64,000 bases of DNA from Rhizodiscina lignyota (taxonomy: Eukaryota > Ascomycota > Dothideomycetes > Aulographales > Rhizodiscinaceae): contig ML978123.1 in the NCBI GenBank assembly GCA_010015805.1, positions 1,178,001-1,242,000 of the forward strand, given 5' to 3'. The notes beneath the pieces are model-generated. The model saw only the letters and a program-made list of their open reading frames with translations, was not told the DNA's origin and searched no databases. The stretch's first letter is position 1, and the number at the start of each line of letters is the position of its first letter. This document shows, one piece after another, positions 1 to 10,689 of this stretch. Both the position numbers and the translations under genes were made by a program.

Positions 1-276
1 TGTAGAGCCATTCTGATAATATGCGGTGCCGGAGTCTGCGGAGGCGAAGTATCGAGCTACTTCGCCCAGCACCATGAAGGCTCACGGATAGGCGCGTTCA
101 GAGCTGCCAGAAATTTCTCCACTGGCAGGCTTTGGTGTGAAAAGAGGCGTATCCAGAGAAGAGGATGAGGGAGGTGGAGAGCACGCTTGCGCGATGAGAG
201 GCCTTAGTTGTCTGATAATGTTCGTTGCGGAAAACGCGTCTTTGTTGAGCTTCGGAATTTTTTCGTTCGGCGACAA
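1..276 (-). CDS. Left-edge gene fragment, 5' part of an unknown protein (partial)
   Basis: A reading frame enters from the right near base 276 and runs left for about 64 codons. It has a proline/serine-rich stretch and then a frame stop. Just before that stop lies a plausible donor (GTGAGC, about base 75 on the minus strand) and an acceptor ending CCGCAG about 50 nt further on. After splicing the frame would continue (PLRHRILSEWLY) to the window edge. No ATG opens the frame inside the visible part, because the first codon used is TTG at 274-276. The start must therefore lie in an upstream exon or the frame call is wrong. I do not recognise the family. The overlapping frame at 98-388 on the same strand is an alternative that I consider weaker. 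Low confidence overall. Confidence 0.25.
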
Positions 277-1059
277 GGCAAACTCCGATCGGGTCTCGTC
301 TCGTGTGCTCTAACACCAAACTGAGCGTGTGCAAGCTCAACTTCCCATCCATAACCTGTCTCCTTGGAGAATTCAGACAAGAACCCAAAGCTATTACTCG
401 ATAGCTTCCATAAGCTATTCTATTCAGTCAATTTCTAAAATCCTCATGCATCTTTGGCCTTGTACCCCAGAATCTCCTACCAATCAAGACTTCAATATTC
501 AGACCAGCAATTTCAAGCACAGTATCTCACAACTTAAAATCTTGCATTCCACTTTAAAAGTAGTGTCTCTGTCTTCTGACATCTGTGTCTAAAGACATAC
601 CGATTGCAATTAACTGTCTGCGAACTGTTGGTGGAGGTGTTCGTGTGCCAGGGCCAGCCCATCAGCAGCTTCAACGGCCACATGACAAAAGGGAGACTGC
701 TGTCTGGCAATTGCCAGCAATCGGAAGGGCAAAAGCTCGAGGAATTTCACACAAACCTGCAAGCGGCCTCTGGTCTTCTCCAAGCTGAATTCGCAGCGCC
801 GGCGATGACGAAAGGATTCCGCGAGCCAATCATGGCTGGAACAGGTTAAAATGGGTGGCTAGCGCCCCAGCCATTCTGTTTATTTACCAACGCCCCGTCG
901 CTCCCGCACGACGTCCAGCTCCGTCCCACTTACAAGTCCACCACCGCGCTCATCAACTGCCATCCCAGCATCCATCACCAAAAATCCATATTCACACCCA
1001 AATATCCATCTCATTGTGATCGCCTCAGTTACGCGACTCCATCGAAGCTAATTTCAACC
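277..1059. other. Intergenic, no gene seen
   Basis: Short open frames only, none with recognisable protein character. The last 150 bases before 1060 are rich in CCA/CAT and pyrimidine runs, as is usual for a fungal 5' leader of the gene that starts at 1060. Confidence 0.5.
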
Positions 1060-2182
1060 ATGTCGGCCTGGCTGCAGAAGCAGAAGAAGGGCGAGCTTCA
1101 GGACTACGCGAAGAAGATTGGTGTCGCTGAGTACGTGCAATTTGCGCACCTTGAGCAACTCCGTACAAACAACATAAAATTACTAATGCGACAGTGACAG
1201 CTCTGATGAGATGCTCAAGGAAGAGCTCGTTACCAACATCGACCAGTCCTTGCGCGCCAACGAGACCAGGTTCTCCAGCGATCCCACCTTTACCGAGTTC
1301 TACGCTCGCAGTTCACCCGTTAAGAAGGACAAAGGCACAGCCGCTGCAGCGGATGGAGAGAAGAAGCCGCGCCAGCGCAAGCAGTCCTTGAAGGTCAAGG
1401 AGGAACAGGATGCGGTGTAAGTCTTGAATGTTTATCCAATGCGCTCACGCGCACAACGCTGACGCGCCAACCACAGGAGCGATTCTACTCCAGACAAGGC
1501 GAAAGCACTAGCTGCGCGAACTCCGAGAGCAGTACAACGCGTCGCGTCGCGCGTTCCGCTTCCACCTTCGCCGGCCGTCGTCACGGACGCTATTGATCGC
1601 CAGACTGAAATCATCAGGCGGAGGGTCAGCTCAGCATGGGAAAAGTCCGGGGTTGATGAATCTGTGGAATGGATTCGCGAGTTTTTGAGCAGCGTTGAAG
1701 GCATAAGCCTCTGCACGCTCCTCTTGGAGGCGCTTTTCCTCCGCAGGGAGACCATGCCTTGGCGATTTGCGTTCAGGATGAGGGCAACACCACTTACACC
1801 AGCATTTGACGTCAAATGCCCCGACTTCTTTGTTCTGGTGGCAGAATCCTTCTGGGGGCCGACTCTGCTTTGGTTGACTACGAGCTTGCTCGCACCTAGT
1901 GCCGTCGCATACTTCGTCAACCTGACCAAGTCAAAGAGGGACGGCGTGACTACTCGACGCGCCAGTAAAGCTTCCTATCCGTTCGATCCGCTGACCTTCA
2001 ATATTGCCAAAGCACTGATCTCATGGATGGTCTATTCCCAAGGATTCTACTTCTGGGGCCTGACATCAGATGTAACCGCAAGCCGTGTCAATGTCTCCCT
2101 TCCGGCAGGCTACACGACCATCCTGATTGGATCTGGCATTGGCATCTTGGTCAGCCTGTACGAGGCGATTCTAAAGAAATAA
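1060..2182 (+). CDS. SAP-like, multi-pass membrane protein (conserved hypothetical)
   Basis: Three exons: 1060-1130, 1195-1416 and 1477-2182, giving 332 aa. Intron 1 has a TACTAAT branch site; intron 2 has GTAAGT and a CGCTGAC branch. The N-terminus (residues about 5-45, KKGELQDYAKKIG then an acidic helix) resembles the helix-extension-helix of SAP motifs. Residues about 65-125 are basic and low in complexity. The C-terminal half has three to four hydrophobic segments: around PDFFVLVAESFWGPTLLWL, the following LAPSAVAYFV, KALISWMVYSQGFYFWGL, and YTTILIGSGIGILVSLYEA just before the KK end. A SAP-like head joined to membrane spans suggests a nuclear envelope or ER protein; that is inference. 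Codon frame is continuous across all junctions, so the model is firm although the function is unknown. Confidence 0.8.
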
Positions 2183-2836
2183 GAAATTGGAAAGCATCCT
2201 GAACATTGGACGGATTGATATCGCACGTTGTTACGAAAATTGCTAGGTAATGTGGGACGGTTGGGTTTTCATTGTTTCCTTGGTCCATTCTTGGGTACCG
2301 ACTGGCATTCCTGGTTAGGGCACTGGTATTCACTTCAGATGACCAGGGGATCTCGTCAGGTTTGGGTGGAGACGATGGCGTTGATGGCGTTGGGGCAGAT
2401 ACCATCGTCAAGGAGGCTTGCTGGTCGATTCAATTTCCTTATGGGCTGCTGTATGGCATTTTATCTTAGATATGACGTTCGAATCCAGATACTATCCAAC
2501 GAGCTATCATCCGAGTTGACTTTGCCTTTCCGTTATGACTCGTGAGTCCCGCGCTTTGTGCCCGAACCTTGCCAAGCCAGAGTCATATTTTGCCCCACTG
2601 CGACAGCCTCAGAAATTCCGAACCTTAAACAATTCCATTCCACAATTCAATCAAATCACCTTTGCAGAATATCTGCAAACATCTCGAATCGAAACCACCT
2701 CTGAAGACACCCAGCGAACCAGCACGCGCTCATACACTTCGGCATCAGAACAACTGCGCCGCATAGCCAAATCACTGCACCCCACAGCGGGACCAAATTC
2801 GAGCCTGACCAGTCCTCTTCATCACATATCGCCACC
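2183..2836. other. Intergenic between two tandem genes
   Basis: Holds the 3' region of the membrane-protein gene and the leader of eIF2-alpha. Short frames here (for example 2228-2545 and 2535-2846 on the plus strand) show no conserved features. The CA-rich stretch before 2837 ends in a strong start context, gccaccATG. Confidence 0.5.
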
Positions 2837-3900
2837 ATGTCGTTAACAAACTGTCGGTTCTACGAGGAGAAGTACCCAGAAGTGGAGAGCTTCGTGATGG
2901 TCAACGTGAAGCAGGTATGCCGACATAATGCCTACATACTCACTCTTGTCATTGACGACTGGTCGCGTGCAGATCGCAGAGATGGGCGCGTACGTAAAGC
3001 TACTCGAATATGACAACATCGACGGCATGATTCTCCTCAGCGAACTGTCAAGAAGGCGAATAAGAAGTATCCAGAAGCTCATCCGAGTCGGAAGGAACGA
3101 GGTTGTCGTTGTGCTGAGGGTGGACAAGGAGAAGGGTGAGTCACTTATTGTGCAAAGGAGAGGAGAGATAGTAGCGAAGAATGAATGCTAATTGCATGAT
3201 GTCTACAGGCTACATCGATTTGTCGAAACGTCGTGTCTCCCCCGAAGATGTCGTCCGCTGCGAAGACCGCTACAACAAGTCAAAAATGGTGCACTCAATA
3301 ATGCGTCACGTTGCTGAGAAGACGAACACGCCGATAGAAGAGCTGTACAAGGCGATCGGATGGCCGCTGAACAAGAAATACGGTCATGCCGTGGACGCGT
3401 TCAAACTGTCAATCACAAACCCAGACGTCTGGAAGGAAGTCGAGTTCCCCAACGATGTCGTGAAGGATGAGCTTATATCATACATCGGGAAGCGCTTGAC
3501 GCCTCAACCGACAAAGGTTCGTGCCGACGTGGAGGTCACCTGCTTTGGTTACGACGGCATCGATGCCGTGAAGGCAGCACTGAGGACGGCCGAGGCGAAG
3601 AATACTGTGGAAACGCAGGTCAAGGTCAAGCTGGTATCGCCGCCGCTGTATGTGCTTACGAGTCAGTGTCTGGACAAGACGATTGGAATCTCTACACTGG
3701 AAGAAGCCATCGGAGAGATTGAGAAGAGCATCAAGGCAGCTGGAGGAAACCTGTCGGTCAAGATGGCACCAAAGGCTGTCACCGAGAGTGATGATGCGGA
3801 ACTGCAGGCGCTGATGGACAAGCGAGAGAGAGAGAACCAGGAGGTTAGTGGAGACGAGGATGAGAGCGAGAGCGACGATGCAGTCGTTGCAGAGGCATGA
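2837..3900 (+). CDS. SUI2: Translation initiation factor eIF2 alpha subunit
   Basis: Alpha subunit of the eIF2 GTPase that carries initiator Met-tRNA to the 40S ribosome. Exons 2837-2914, 2973-3135 and 3209-3900 give 310 aa, the usual length for fungi. The N-terminal S1 OB fold carries the regulatory phosphorylation site: Ser52 in [12 protein letters not shown] (Ser51 in mature numbering), target of Gcn2-type kinases in the integrated stress response. The helical domain and the C-terminal alpha-beta domain ([26 protein letters not shown]) follow. The tail is acidic (DEDESESDD), as in other fungal orthologues. The start codon is fixed by the family N-terminus [17 protein letters not shown] and a strong gccaccATG context. 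Very sure. Confidence 0.98.
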
Positions 3901-4278
3901 AATGGGGGTTCAAAAGCTTCTATGATCAATTGAGCATCGCGAGGCAATGGTATAGCCCTGTCACAGTATCACGGGAATATATCTTAGGCGTACAAAACTG
4001 CGACAGGAGCAGTTCGGAATTTTATCTATCTCATCCAATGCATTGACATGTGGCTGAAGCTCCCCTTGGCACATGCAAAGTGGCTTGCAGCTCCCCGCGT
4101 CATTGCTTGGTATTGCCAACCTTTCCCACTTCTGCTCGTATATACGCCCGACCTCTCCGTAACCTTCTCCTAACTTTCTATAGTGCTTCAATTGATCAAT
4201 TGGGCTTCCTTTGAATCTCCCATATTCCTCGTCCCCATCTCTGCCGTCATACAGTGGTGTTCCTGAAGTGCCGCAGTC
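3901..4278. other. Intergenic: SUI2 3' region and YVC1 promoter
   Basis: 378 bases. The main feature is a perfect 14-bp palindrome at 4189-4202. A minus-strand open frame crosses this stretch and the first exon of the next gene, but I treat it as a shadow. Confidence 0.5.
4189..4202. promoter_or_regulatory. 14-bp perfect palindrome upstream of the calcium-channel gene
   Basis: CAATTGATCAATTG reads the same on both strands. It lies 77 bp before the ATG of the YVC1 homologue and could be a dimer-binding site for a transcription factor. A related GATCAATTG occurs at about 3924-3932, just after the SUI2 stop. Function is inferred only from symmetry and position. Confidence 0.3.
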
Positions 4279-6407
4279 ATGGTTCGATGGGGGAGACTGC
4301 TCAACTGGGATGGACGCGACCACCGCGGCTTTCACGATGAGTTTAGATCACGTATGATATTTTTGTCCTCCTCTCCAGGCTAGAACATTCGCTGAAGCTC
4401 ACACCGAATAGTTTTACCTACGACCCGCGAATCCCTCCCGCCTTCACCAATCCCGCCGAAGGAAGTCACCAAAGTCGCCCTCCGTCTTAAGCACCAAGTT
4501 GAAAGCGTGATACCATGCGAGCTGGAAGAAGACAAGATCACAGCACCTCACAGTCAAGTCATTACTGCTGCTGTCATCGAGACCGCCAAGAGCGCCGGGG
4601 GCGACGAGTATAGAGCCTGTGTCGTATATTGCCTCCTGATCGTGAAAAAATGGTTTAGAAAGCAGGCGCAGCTCGAGCTATGGGATGCTGATATGCATAA
4701 TGTGAGGGCGATTGCGTGTGAGATGATTGCGAAGCACATCATCGAAGGGGAGGAAGACCAGAACTATCTGCTCGGAGACGTGCTGCTCAAGCGCTACGCA
4801 ATGTGGGTCAACGGCGAGGAGACAAAGCCTGCGAATGCCATAGAAAGAGCTGTGGACCTGCACGCGTTGATGGTCATTGGTTCGTCTGGGTACCAGCGAT
4901 GTATTTCGTACCTCTGGAGGGGTTGGCTTGTACAGGACGACGACGACCCATCACGGTTCATCGACTACGCGGAGAAGGTCAACCCCTCATACTGGGCCCA
5001 CCTCGACCCTGATCGAATGCGGGTGCCCATGTACCAAAATACCGTGCAGATTGCCTTCTCGGTCATCTATCTTGCCCTGTATACTGGCGCGATCAACACT
5101 GTCAATCCGACGGGCGACATCGATGTGGTCGAAGGAATACTGTACATTTTCACCTTTGGCTTCATTTGTGACGAGGCGTCCAAGTTCTGGAAGATTGGCC
5201 GGTATTACATTGGCTTTTGGAACACTTTCAACCTCACGTTATACACCCTTCTCACCGTCTCTTTGGTCATGCGGATCATTGCTCTCACGCACTCGATGGA
5301 CACCCCTGACGAGCGCGGCTTCCGGCACAAGTACAATGAGCTTAGCTATAACTTCCTGGCTTTCTCAGCGCCGCTGTTCTGGGGCCGCTTACTACTCTAT
5401 CTGGATACCTTCCGCTTCTTTGGAGCGATGCTGGTTGTCCTGAAAGTCATGATGAAAGAGAGTTTGATCTTTTTCGCATTGCTCATCCTCATTCTGGTCG
5501 GCTTCTTGCAGGCGTTCATTGGCATGGACCAGGTTGACAATAATTTGGACTCTGCAAGTTTCATCATACAAGCCATGGCGAATGCTATTATGCAGTCCCC
5601 CGACTTTGATGGGTTCGATCGTTATGCGGTAAGTCCCTGGCCGAATTGATGCTTTTGTAACGATGCTGATGTCTACACAGCCGCCTTTTGGACTGATTCT
5701 CTACTACATCTATACGTTTGTCATTATGGTCGTTCTATTGAACATCCTCATTGCGTTATACAACAGCGCATACGAAGACATTACGGACAATGCTGTGGAT
5801 GAATACATGGCGTTGGTGAGTTTCGATATCCACCTCTTAGCACCTCATCATGTTCGCTTACCAGATGCCGTTAGTTTTCCCAAAAGACCATGCAGTTCGT
5901 CCGTGCCCCAGATGAGAACGTCTTCATCGCTCGTAAGCCACCCATTACCCTTCTCCTCCTAGTACTCTAACAAACAAACAACCAGCATTTAACCTAATCG
6001 AAATGTTCTGCCTCATTCTCCCCTTCGAATGGTGGATGCCGCGCTACCGCTATCAACGCCTGAACGACTTCGTCATGGGCGTCCTCTACTCTCCACTTCT
6101 CCTCATAACCGCAGCCATGGAAACTCGCTCCGCAGCCATGGTGCGCCGCAACCGCGGGCGTGCTGCGCGCCTGGCGTCGCGTATGCCTGATCGGGAGTGG
6201 GATGTACCCGACGACGATGAGGTTGATGAATGGGAGGAGATGGAGGGCGAGATTGACTTTGAGGGCGAGGGCTGGGCGAAGAAGGTCCAGGAGACGAGCC
6301 CCAATGTCTCAGAAAGTAAGGAGCTGGTGGAGTTGGTGGAGCTGAGGAAGGAGTTAGAGGAGTTGAAGAGGATGGTTGAGAGACTGAGTCCTGAGCCGGG
6401 AAGTTGA
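4279..6407 (+). CDS. YVC1: Vacuolar TRP-type cation channel (Yvc1 family)
   Basis: Calcium-release channel of the vacuole. Five exons: 4279-4351, 4412-5628, 5681-5815, 5875-5932 and 5986-6407, giving 634 aa. The cytosolic N-terminal domain carries the family signature from LPPSPIPPKEVTKVALRLKH through CVVYCLLIVKKWF and LWDADMHNVRAIACEMIAKH. Six hydrophobic segments follow: near IAFSVIYLALYTGAIN, GILYIFTFGFICDEA, LTLYTLLTVSLVMRIIAL, the LYLDTFRFFGAMLVVLKVMM/ESLIFFALLILILVGF pair, and FVIMVVLLNILIALYNSAYEDI as the pore-lining helix. The pore lies between the last two. The C-terminus is acidic and ends in a leucine-rich coiled coil (about the last 30 residues). All introns have GT..AG, and phases match. 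Start chosen at 4279 because exon 1 joins in frame to conserved sequence. Confidence 0.93.
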
Positions 6408-7151
6408 GAGGACATGCGTAATCTGAGAGGTTAAAAAAGTGATCCTTGGTCTCGAGTCGTATTGGTTTTGTTCCATTCTCTTACGAGCGTGGCGTTGAGG
6501 GTTTCTAATCCTGCATATCGGAGTTGTCGGTCTCATAGCATTCTCAAGGGTAACACTGCACTTATTTCAACTGTGGTTGACAGCTTATCCTGTTAATAAT
6601 GAAGCTCGTCAGTCCGCAATCTCGTACCTCAATTACACGTACAGAGCTCGCCATGACCTGCCTAATTGGACGCCGACAATTTCATGTCTTCGAGTTGATA
6701 ATGTAGGTCGAATTCTCTGACAGAGCGACAGCTAACAACACCTGGTGTTCTACGCACTTCAGTCAGAAACTGTAAAGGAGAGTCTCCACAGAATTGAACT
6801 TGCGTTGAATGATAGGTTTGATTGTTTTAGAAGCATCGATCTGAGTCCTGAAAAATGGAGGCTGGCGGAGGTGGGTGCCTACTCGCACGTTGACGACTCC
6901 GCGGATAGCGTTTCACATCTGGCAGTATTATTTTCTTCGCAATTTCCGCGGCCAAGTTGCTACATCACAACAATTTGGCTCTGAGATCGTTGTTGGATCT
7001 CAGTATATAAAGCTCCATTTCTCCCACACAACCTTCTCTAAACAACCTTCTTCCTCCTCCGCTTCCACCCATACAACCAACAACCTCTGTCATCAGCACG
7101 CCCAGACATCCTCTTTTTTTTTTTTCAAACAGAACCGCGCCTAACATCACA
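6408..7151. other. Intergenic between YVC1 and an unknown gene
   Basis: No coding signal recognised. Contains a TATA-type box (about 7004-7011) and a CT-rich leader with a 14-base T run near 7120, both consistent with the promoter and 5' UTR of the gene starting at 7152. Confidence 0.5.
7004..7011 (+). promoter_or_regulatory. TATA box candidate
   Basis: TATATAAA occurs about 140 bp before the ATG at 7152 and is followed by a pyrimidine-rich tract with CA dinucleotides, a common arrangement around fungal start sites. Assigned from sequence and position only. Confidence 0.45.
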
Positions 7152-7921
7152 ATGGAAGAGCTCGGAGATGCCTCTACCACTCTCGCCGTCAGTTATCCAC
7201 CTCGCTCGTCGTCGCTCCAGGCTAGACACCACCCGCAATTCACCCAGCCACACGCAGTACCCGTCAAGCGACATATCCAGCTGTTCGAGGATGTCATGAA
7301 ACTAGTCGACCGTCCAGTCAATGCTCTTCAGCATATGTTTGTGCCGGAAGAAGAGATCACCCTCATCCAGGAGTACGTGAAAGAAGAGCTCATTCCAGAC
7401 AAGAGCGCACTGGAGAACCCCATTACACGCGTGGTAAGCGAAACAGACTCCGATCTTGATAGAACAGTTACAGCGATTACGTTAACGCATAGAAAGTCTA
7501 CACCAGCGCTTTGAAATGGGCGCGTGCGGTGCGTTGTTTCCGCACGATCGAGCAGCTGGAAAACGACATCAACCGCTCTGAAATCGGCGAGTCCGCGAAG
7601 CGTGGAATGCTGTACAGGAAGCTGGACGTTCTGCGTCCAATCCTCAACATGCAGCTGCGCTACGCTGTTCCTGACCTGCTTGCGATCCGGGATGTGACCA
7701 GTGTGGCACTGTGGCGAGAGGACTCGGCGGGGCGTACGCCGGCCGAGGTGAATAGCTACATGCATGCTTTAAGAACGGCCAAGCTGTTCGCGATCTTGGA
7801 GGAGATCGATGAGTTGGGGGAGGATGAGGACGCTGAAGAGATGGAAAGGAAGCATGTGGTGCTGGAGGAGAAGAAAGCAGCCGTAGTGCTTGAGCTACGT
7901 GACTTGGAAAGCTATGCATAG
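7152..7921 (+). CDS. Hypothetical protein, 236 aa
   Basis: Two exons, 7152-7433 and 7493-7921, with an intron that has a GTTAAC branch site and ends GCATAG. I do not recognise the family. The N-terminal 35 residues are Ser/His/Pro-rich. From about residue 40 the chain is predicted helical and charged, with segments such as RHIQLFEDVMKLVDRPVNAL and YVKEELIPDKSALENP. The C-terminal third is strongly acidic and coiled-coil-like (EEIDELGEDEDAEEMERK followed by VVLEEKKAAVVLELRDLES). No signal peptide or membrane segment is visible, so a soluble cytosolic or nuclear protein is likely. The start is fixed by the first ATG after a TATA box and leader. Confidence 0.7.
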
Positions 7922-8610
7922 TGTGAAGTGAGCTTAAGTAGAGGATAATGAAGACATTCAAGAACTTCCATCAATGCTTTCACGGACTTCGAAGAGGGTA
8001 TTCTTCCAATTGAAATGCTCAACATCATTGCATTTAGACGGCATAAACATCTCCTCCAGGGCTTAGGGGGATAGAGATCAAATGTATGATGGACCACGGT
8101 TAGAGCAAAACTCCTTGTGGGACACTGATATGGTGTAGCAGTTCGCCTCGACACTATAACTACTCCCACAGCGGCCGATCCCGTTTTCGGTTCCTGCCGC
8201 ACGACTTCGATTCCTTCATCAACTCTCACAGATTTATGACCCACCATCCATCAGCTCCCTTGATAGCATATGGTAAGACACAGCATGGAGCGGCACGTTC
8301 CCAAAAGCGCGGAACCTGATCTTCAAGCGCGGGATAGCGGCGTTTTGCATAAATGCATGCCTGCAAGGCGGTCCACGGGGGGTACAAGCGGCACCTATCA
8401 CGAGCAAATCAACTGCCGCTATGCTTTCTAGCAAGCCTCAACACACAGGCCAGAGCATTCTAGTTGATGTACCTACGTCGGACTCTTTCCTTTTGCTGAT
8501 TTGCTGGCATTCTGACCTTGCCCATGCCCTTATCTTCCCTTGTCATCTTCCCCATTTTCTTCAATCTCACATCCTCCACTTTCTAAGCGGGCCCTGTTCT
8601 CTCTTTCAAA
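7922..8610. other. Intergenic, no gene seen
   Basis: About 690 bases with only short frames on both strands (for example 7912-8247 minus) that lack protein character. The last 100 bases are CT-rich, fitting a leader for the permease gene at 8611. Confidence 0.5.
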
Positions 8611-10486
8611 ATGCCATTGCAACAGGACCAATTGGCCGGGCTTGAGGCCATTGAACTCAAAGAACCGATCAAAACGTCAACCGAACAGAAAGATGGTCTC
8701 GGACCAGCATCTCCAGAAGGCGAATACGCTGAGGCCTACGAGTCTTATTTCGGCGATACCCAGCAGGACATTACGGACATGCAAAGACTGGGCAAAAAGC
8801 AATTATTCAAGCGAAATTTCTCCTTCGTCTCGACGCTCGGCTTCATATCAATCTACATGGCCACATGGGAATTCGTTCTTGTTTCGCTTGCTTTGGGCTT
8901 GCTGAACGGTGGCTTCGGTGGCCTGTTTTGGACTTTCATAGTGACTGTGCTTTGCTATAGCACCATTGTTGCTTCTCTGGCGGAAATGGAATCTATGGTG
9001 AGTCAATGGTCGTACATGATATCACTTGTGTTCGCCGTTATCGCTATGTTAAGCCCGTTAAGTCTTATGGCTTCCACGTTTCTTTTAGCGCTAGACGCAT
9101 TTGGGCAGGACAGCTGAAACAACCACGTCACTGTGTCTTCAGATTAGACTGTTTAATAGTGCTAATATGTTATAGGCTCCGACTTCCGGAGGTCAATATC
9201 ACTGGGTCAGTGAATTCGCGCCTGAAAAGTACCAGAAGTTCCTCAGTTACTCCTCTGGATGGATGAGCACGCTTGGGTGGCTAGCAAGCACCGCGAGTTC
9301 CGTATTCGTGTGCACTACCTTAATCCAGAGTCTGATCGAGGTCACGAATGCGGACTTTGTCTTCCCGAACTGGCAGTACACTCTTATAATGCTTGCGTTT
9401 CTGGCCGTTACGATTGTCTTCAATACATATCTGGCACAGGTTCTTCCAATGCTGGAGACTATCAGCCTAGTCGGACACGTCCTGGGTTTCTTTGTGACCC
9501 TGATTCCATTATGGGTCATGTGCCCGAAGAACAGCGCAAATGATGTCTTTGCGACCTTTGTTGATGGTGGAGGGTGGGGCAATATTGGTGTTGCTTGTCT
9601 GATTTCGCAGACCACGGTCTTGTACTGCAATTTGGGTGAGCTGATCGTATTTTGAAAGCACCTGACTGTGTGCTAATGCTGTATAGGCTCCGACAGTGTC
9701 GTTCACATTTCAGAGGAGGTAGAAGATGCTTCCCTTACAGTTCCGCGAGTCATGTGGTGGTCATTCTGGCTCAATCTAGCCATGGGCATTGTCATCCTGA
9801 TTACCATGCTGTTCTGCATCGGGCCCTTAGACGACGCTCTCAACTCCGAGGTTCCTTACCTCGCGTTATTTCAGAACTCGGGATCGAATGCTCTAGCACT
9901 TGTCCTGCTCATCATACTCTTCATCTTGATCTTCTCCGGCAATATCACTTGTCTGGCAACCGTCGCACGCGAAGTCTGGGCCTTCAGTCGCGATCATGGC
10001 TTTCCGTTTAGCCATTGGATTTCCGCGATTGAAATGAAACACCATGTTCCGTTCAATGCGGTCTATTTGGCCTCAGTTGCGTCAGGAGTCCTCTGTCTCA
10101 TCAACCTTGGCTCCACGTTTGCCTTCAATATTATTGTCTCCCTCTCTTTGCTCGCGCTGCTGTCAACGTACATGCTCTCGATTGGTAGTGTCTTTCTTCG
10201 ACGTCTGAAAGGACAGTATTTACCACCGGCGCGCTGGTCGCTTGGTAAATGGGGAATCTGGGTTAACGGCTTCGCCTTCTTCTATTGTGGATTTGCTATT
10301 GTCTGGGCGTGCTTCCCTGGCAGTCTCCCAGTTGACACAAGCAGCGCAAATTGGGCACCTGCGGTGTGGGGTGGCGTTATTGCATTGAGTATTGTGACAT
10401 ACTTCCTCCATGGGAAGAAGCACTACACGCCCCCACTCATCTTCGTCGAGGGAAAGCGGACTGGAGGCCTGCAAGGTACGGTTTAA
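8611..10486 (+). CDS. Amino-acid/choline-type permease (APC superfamily, ACT family)
   Basis: Plasma-membrane secondary transporter. Exons 8611-8997, 9176-9635 and 9687-10486 give 548 aa with about 12 hydrophobic spans, the normal size. Family hallmarks include the first-helix region FSFVSTLGFISIYMATWE, the motif LAEMESMAPTSGGQYHWV spanning the first splice junction, and SDSVVHISEEVEDA after the sixth span, where loop motifs of fungal GABA/choline permeases lie. Substrate cannot be read from sequence: yeast relatives include Uga4 (GABA) and Hnm1 (choline). Intron 1 is 178 nt, longer than most here. It retains a GTGCTAAT branch and TATAG acceptor, and the second intron carries the same GTGCTAAT..TATAG ending. 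Neighbouring hydrolase and regulator do not form an evident pathway with it. Confidence 0.9.
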
Positions 10487-10689
10487 TACTCTGAGGGACA
10501 TGATTTGGTTATTTTCAGAGGTGGTTGGTATCCTCGAGAGCGGCATATCGAAGCAAGGACACTTTAAGGAGCGGCATTGATATTATTCATACACTTGCAG
10601 TGTGCAGTGTCTATCTTGTATATAAATATAAGCACAACGATATCCCGAACCTTTGCACACACTCCGCCAGACGCCATTCCAAGCCTTGT

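Noticed and set aside
1432-1929. 165-codon minus-strand frame
   Set aside because: Antisense to exon 3 of the SAP-like gene, whose three-exon plus-strand frame is continuous.
3961-4335. 124-codon minus-strand frame upstream of YVC1
   Set aside because: Overlaps YVC1 exon 1 in antisense and has no conserved features.
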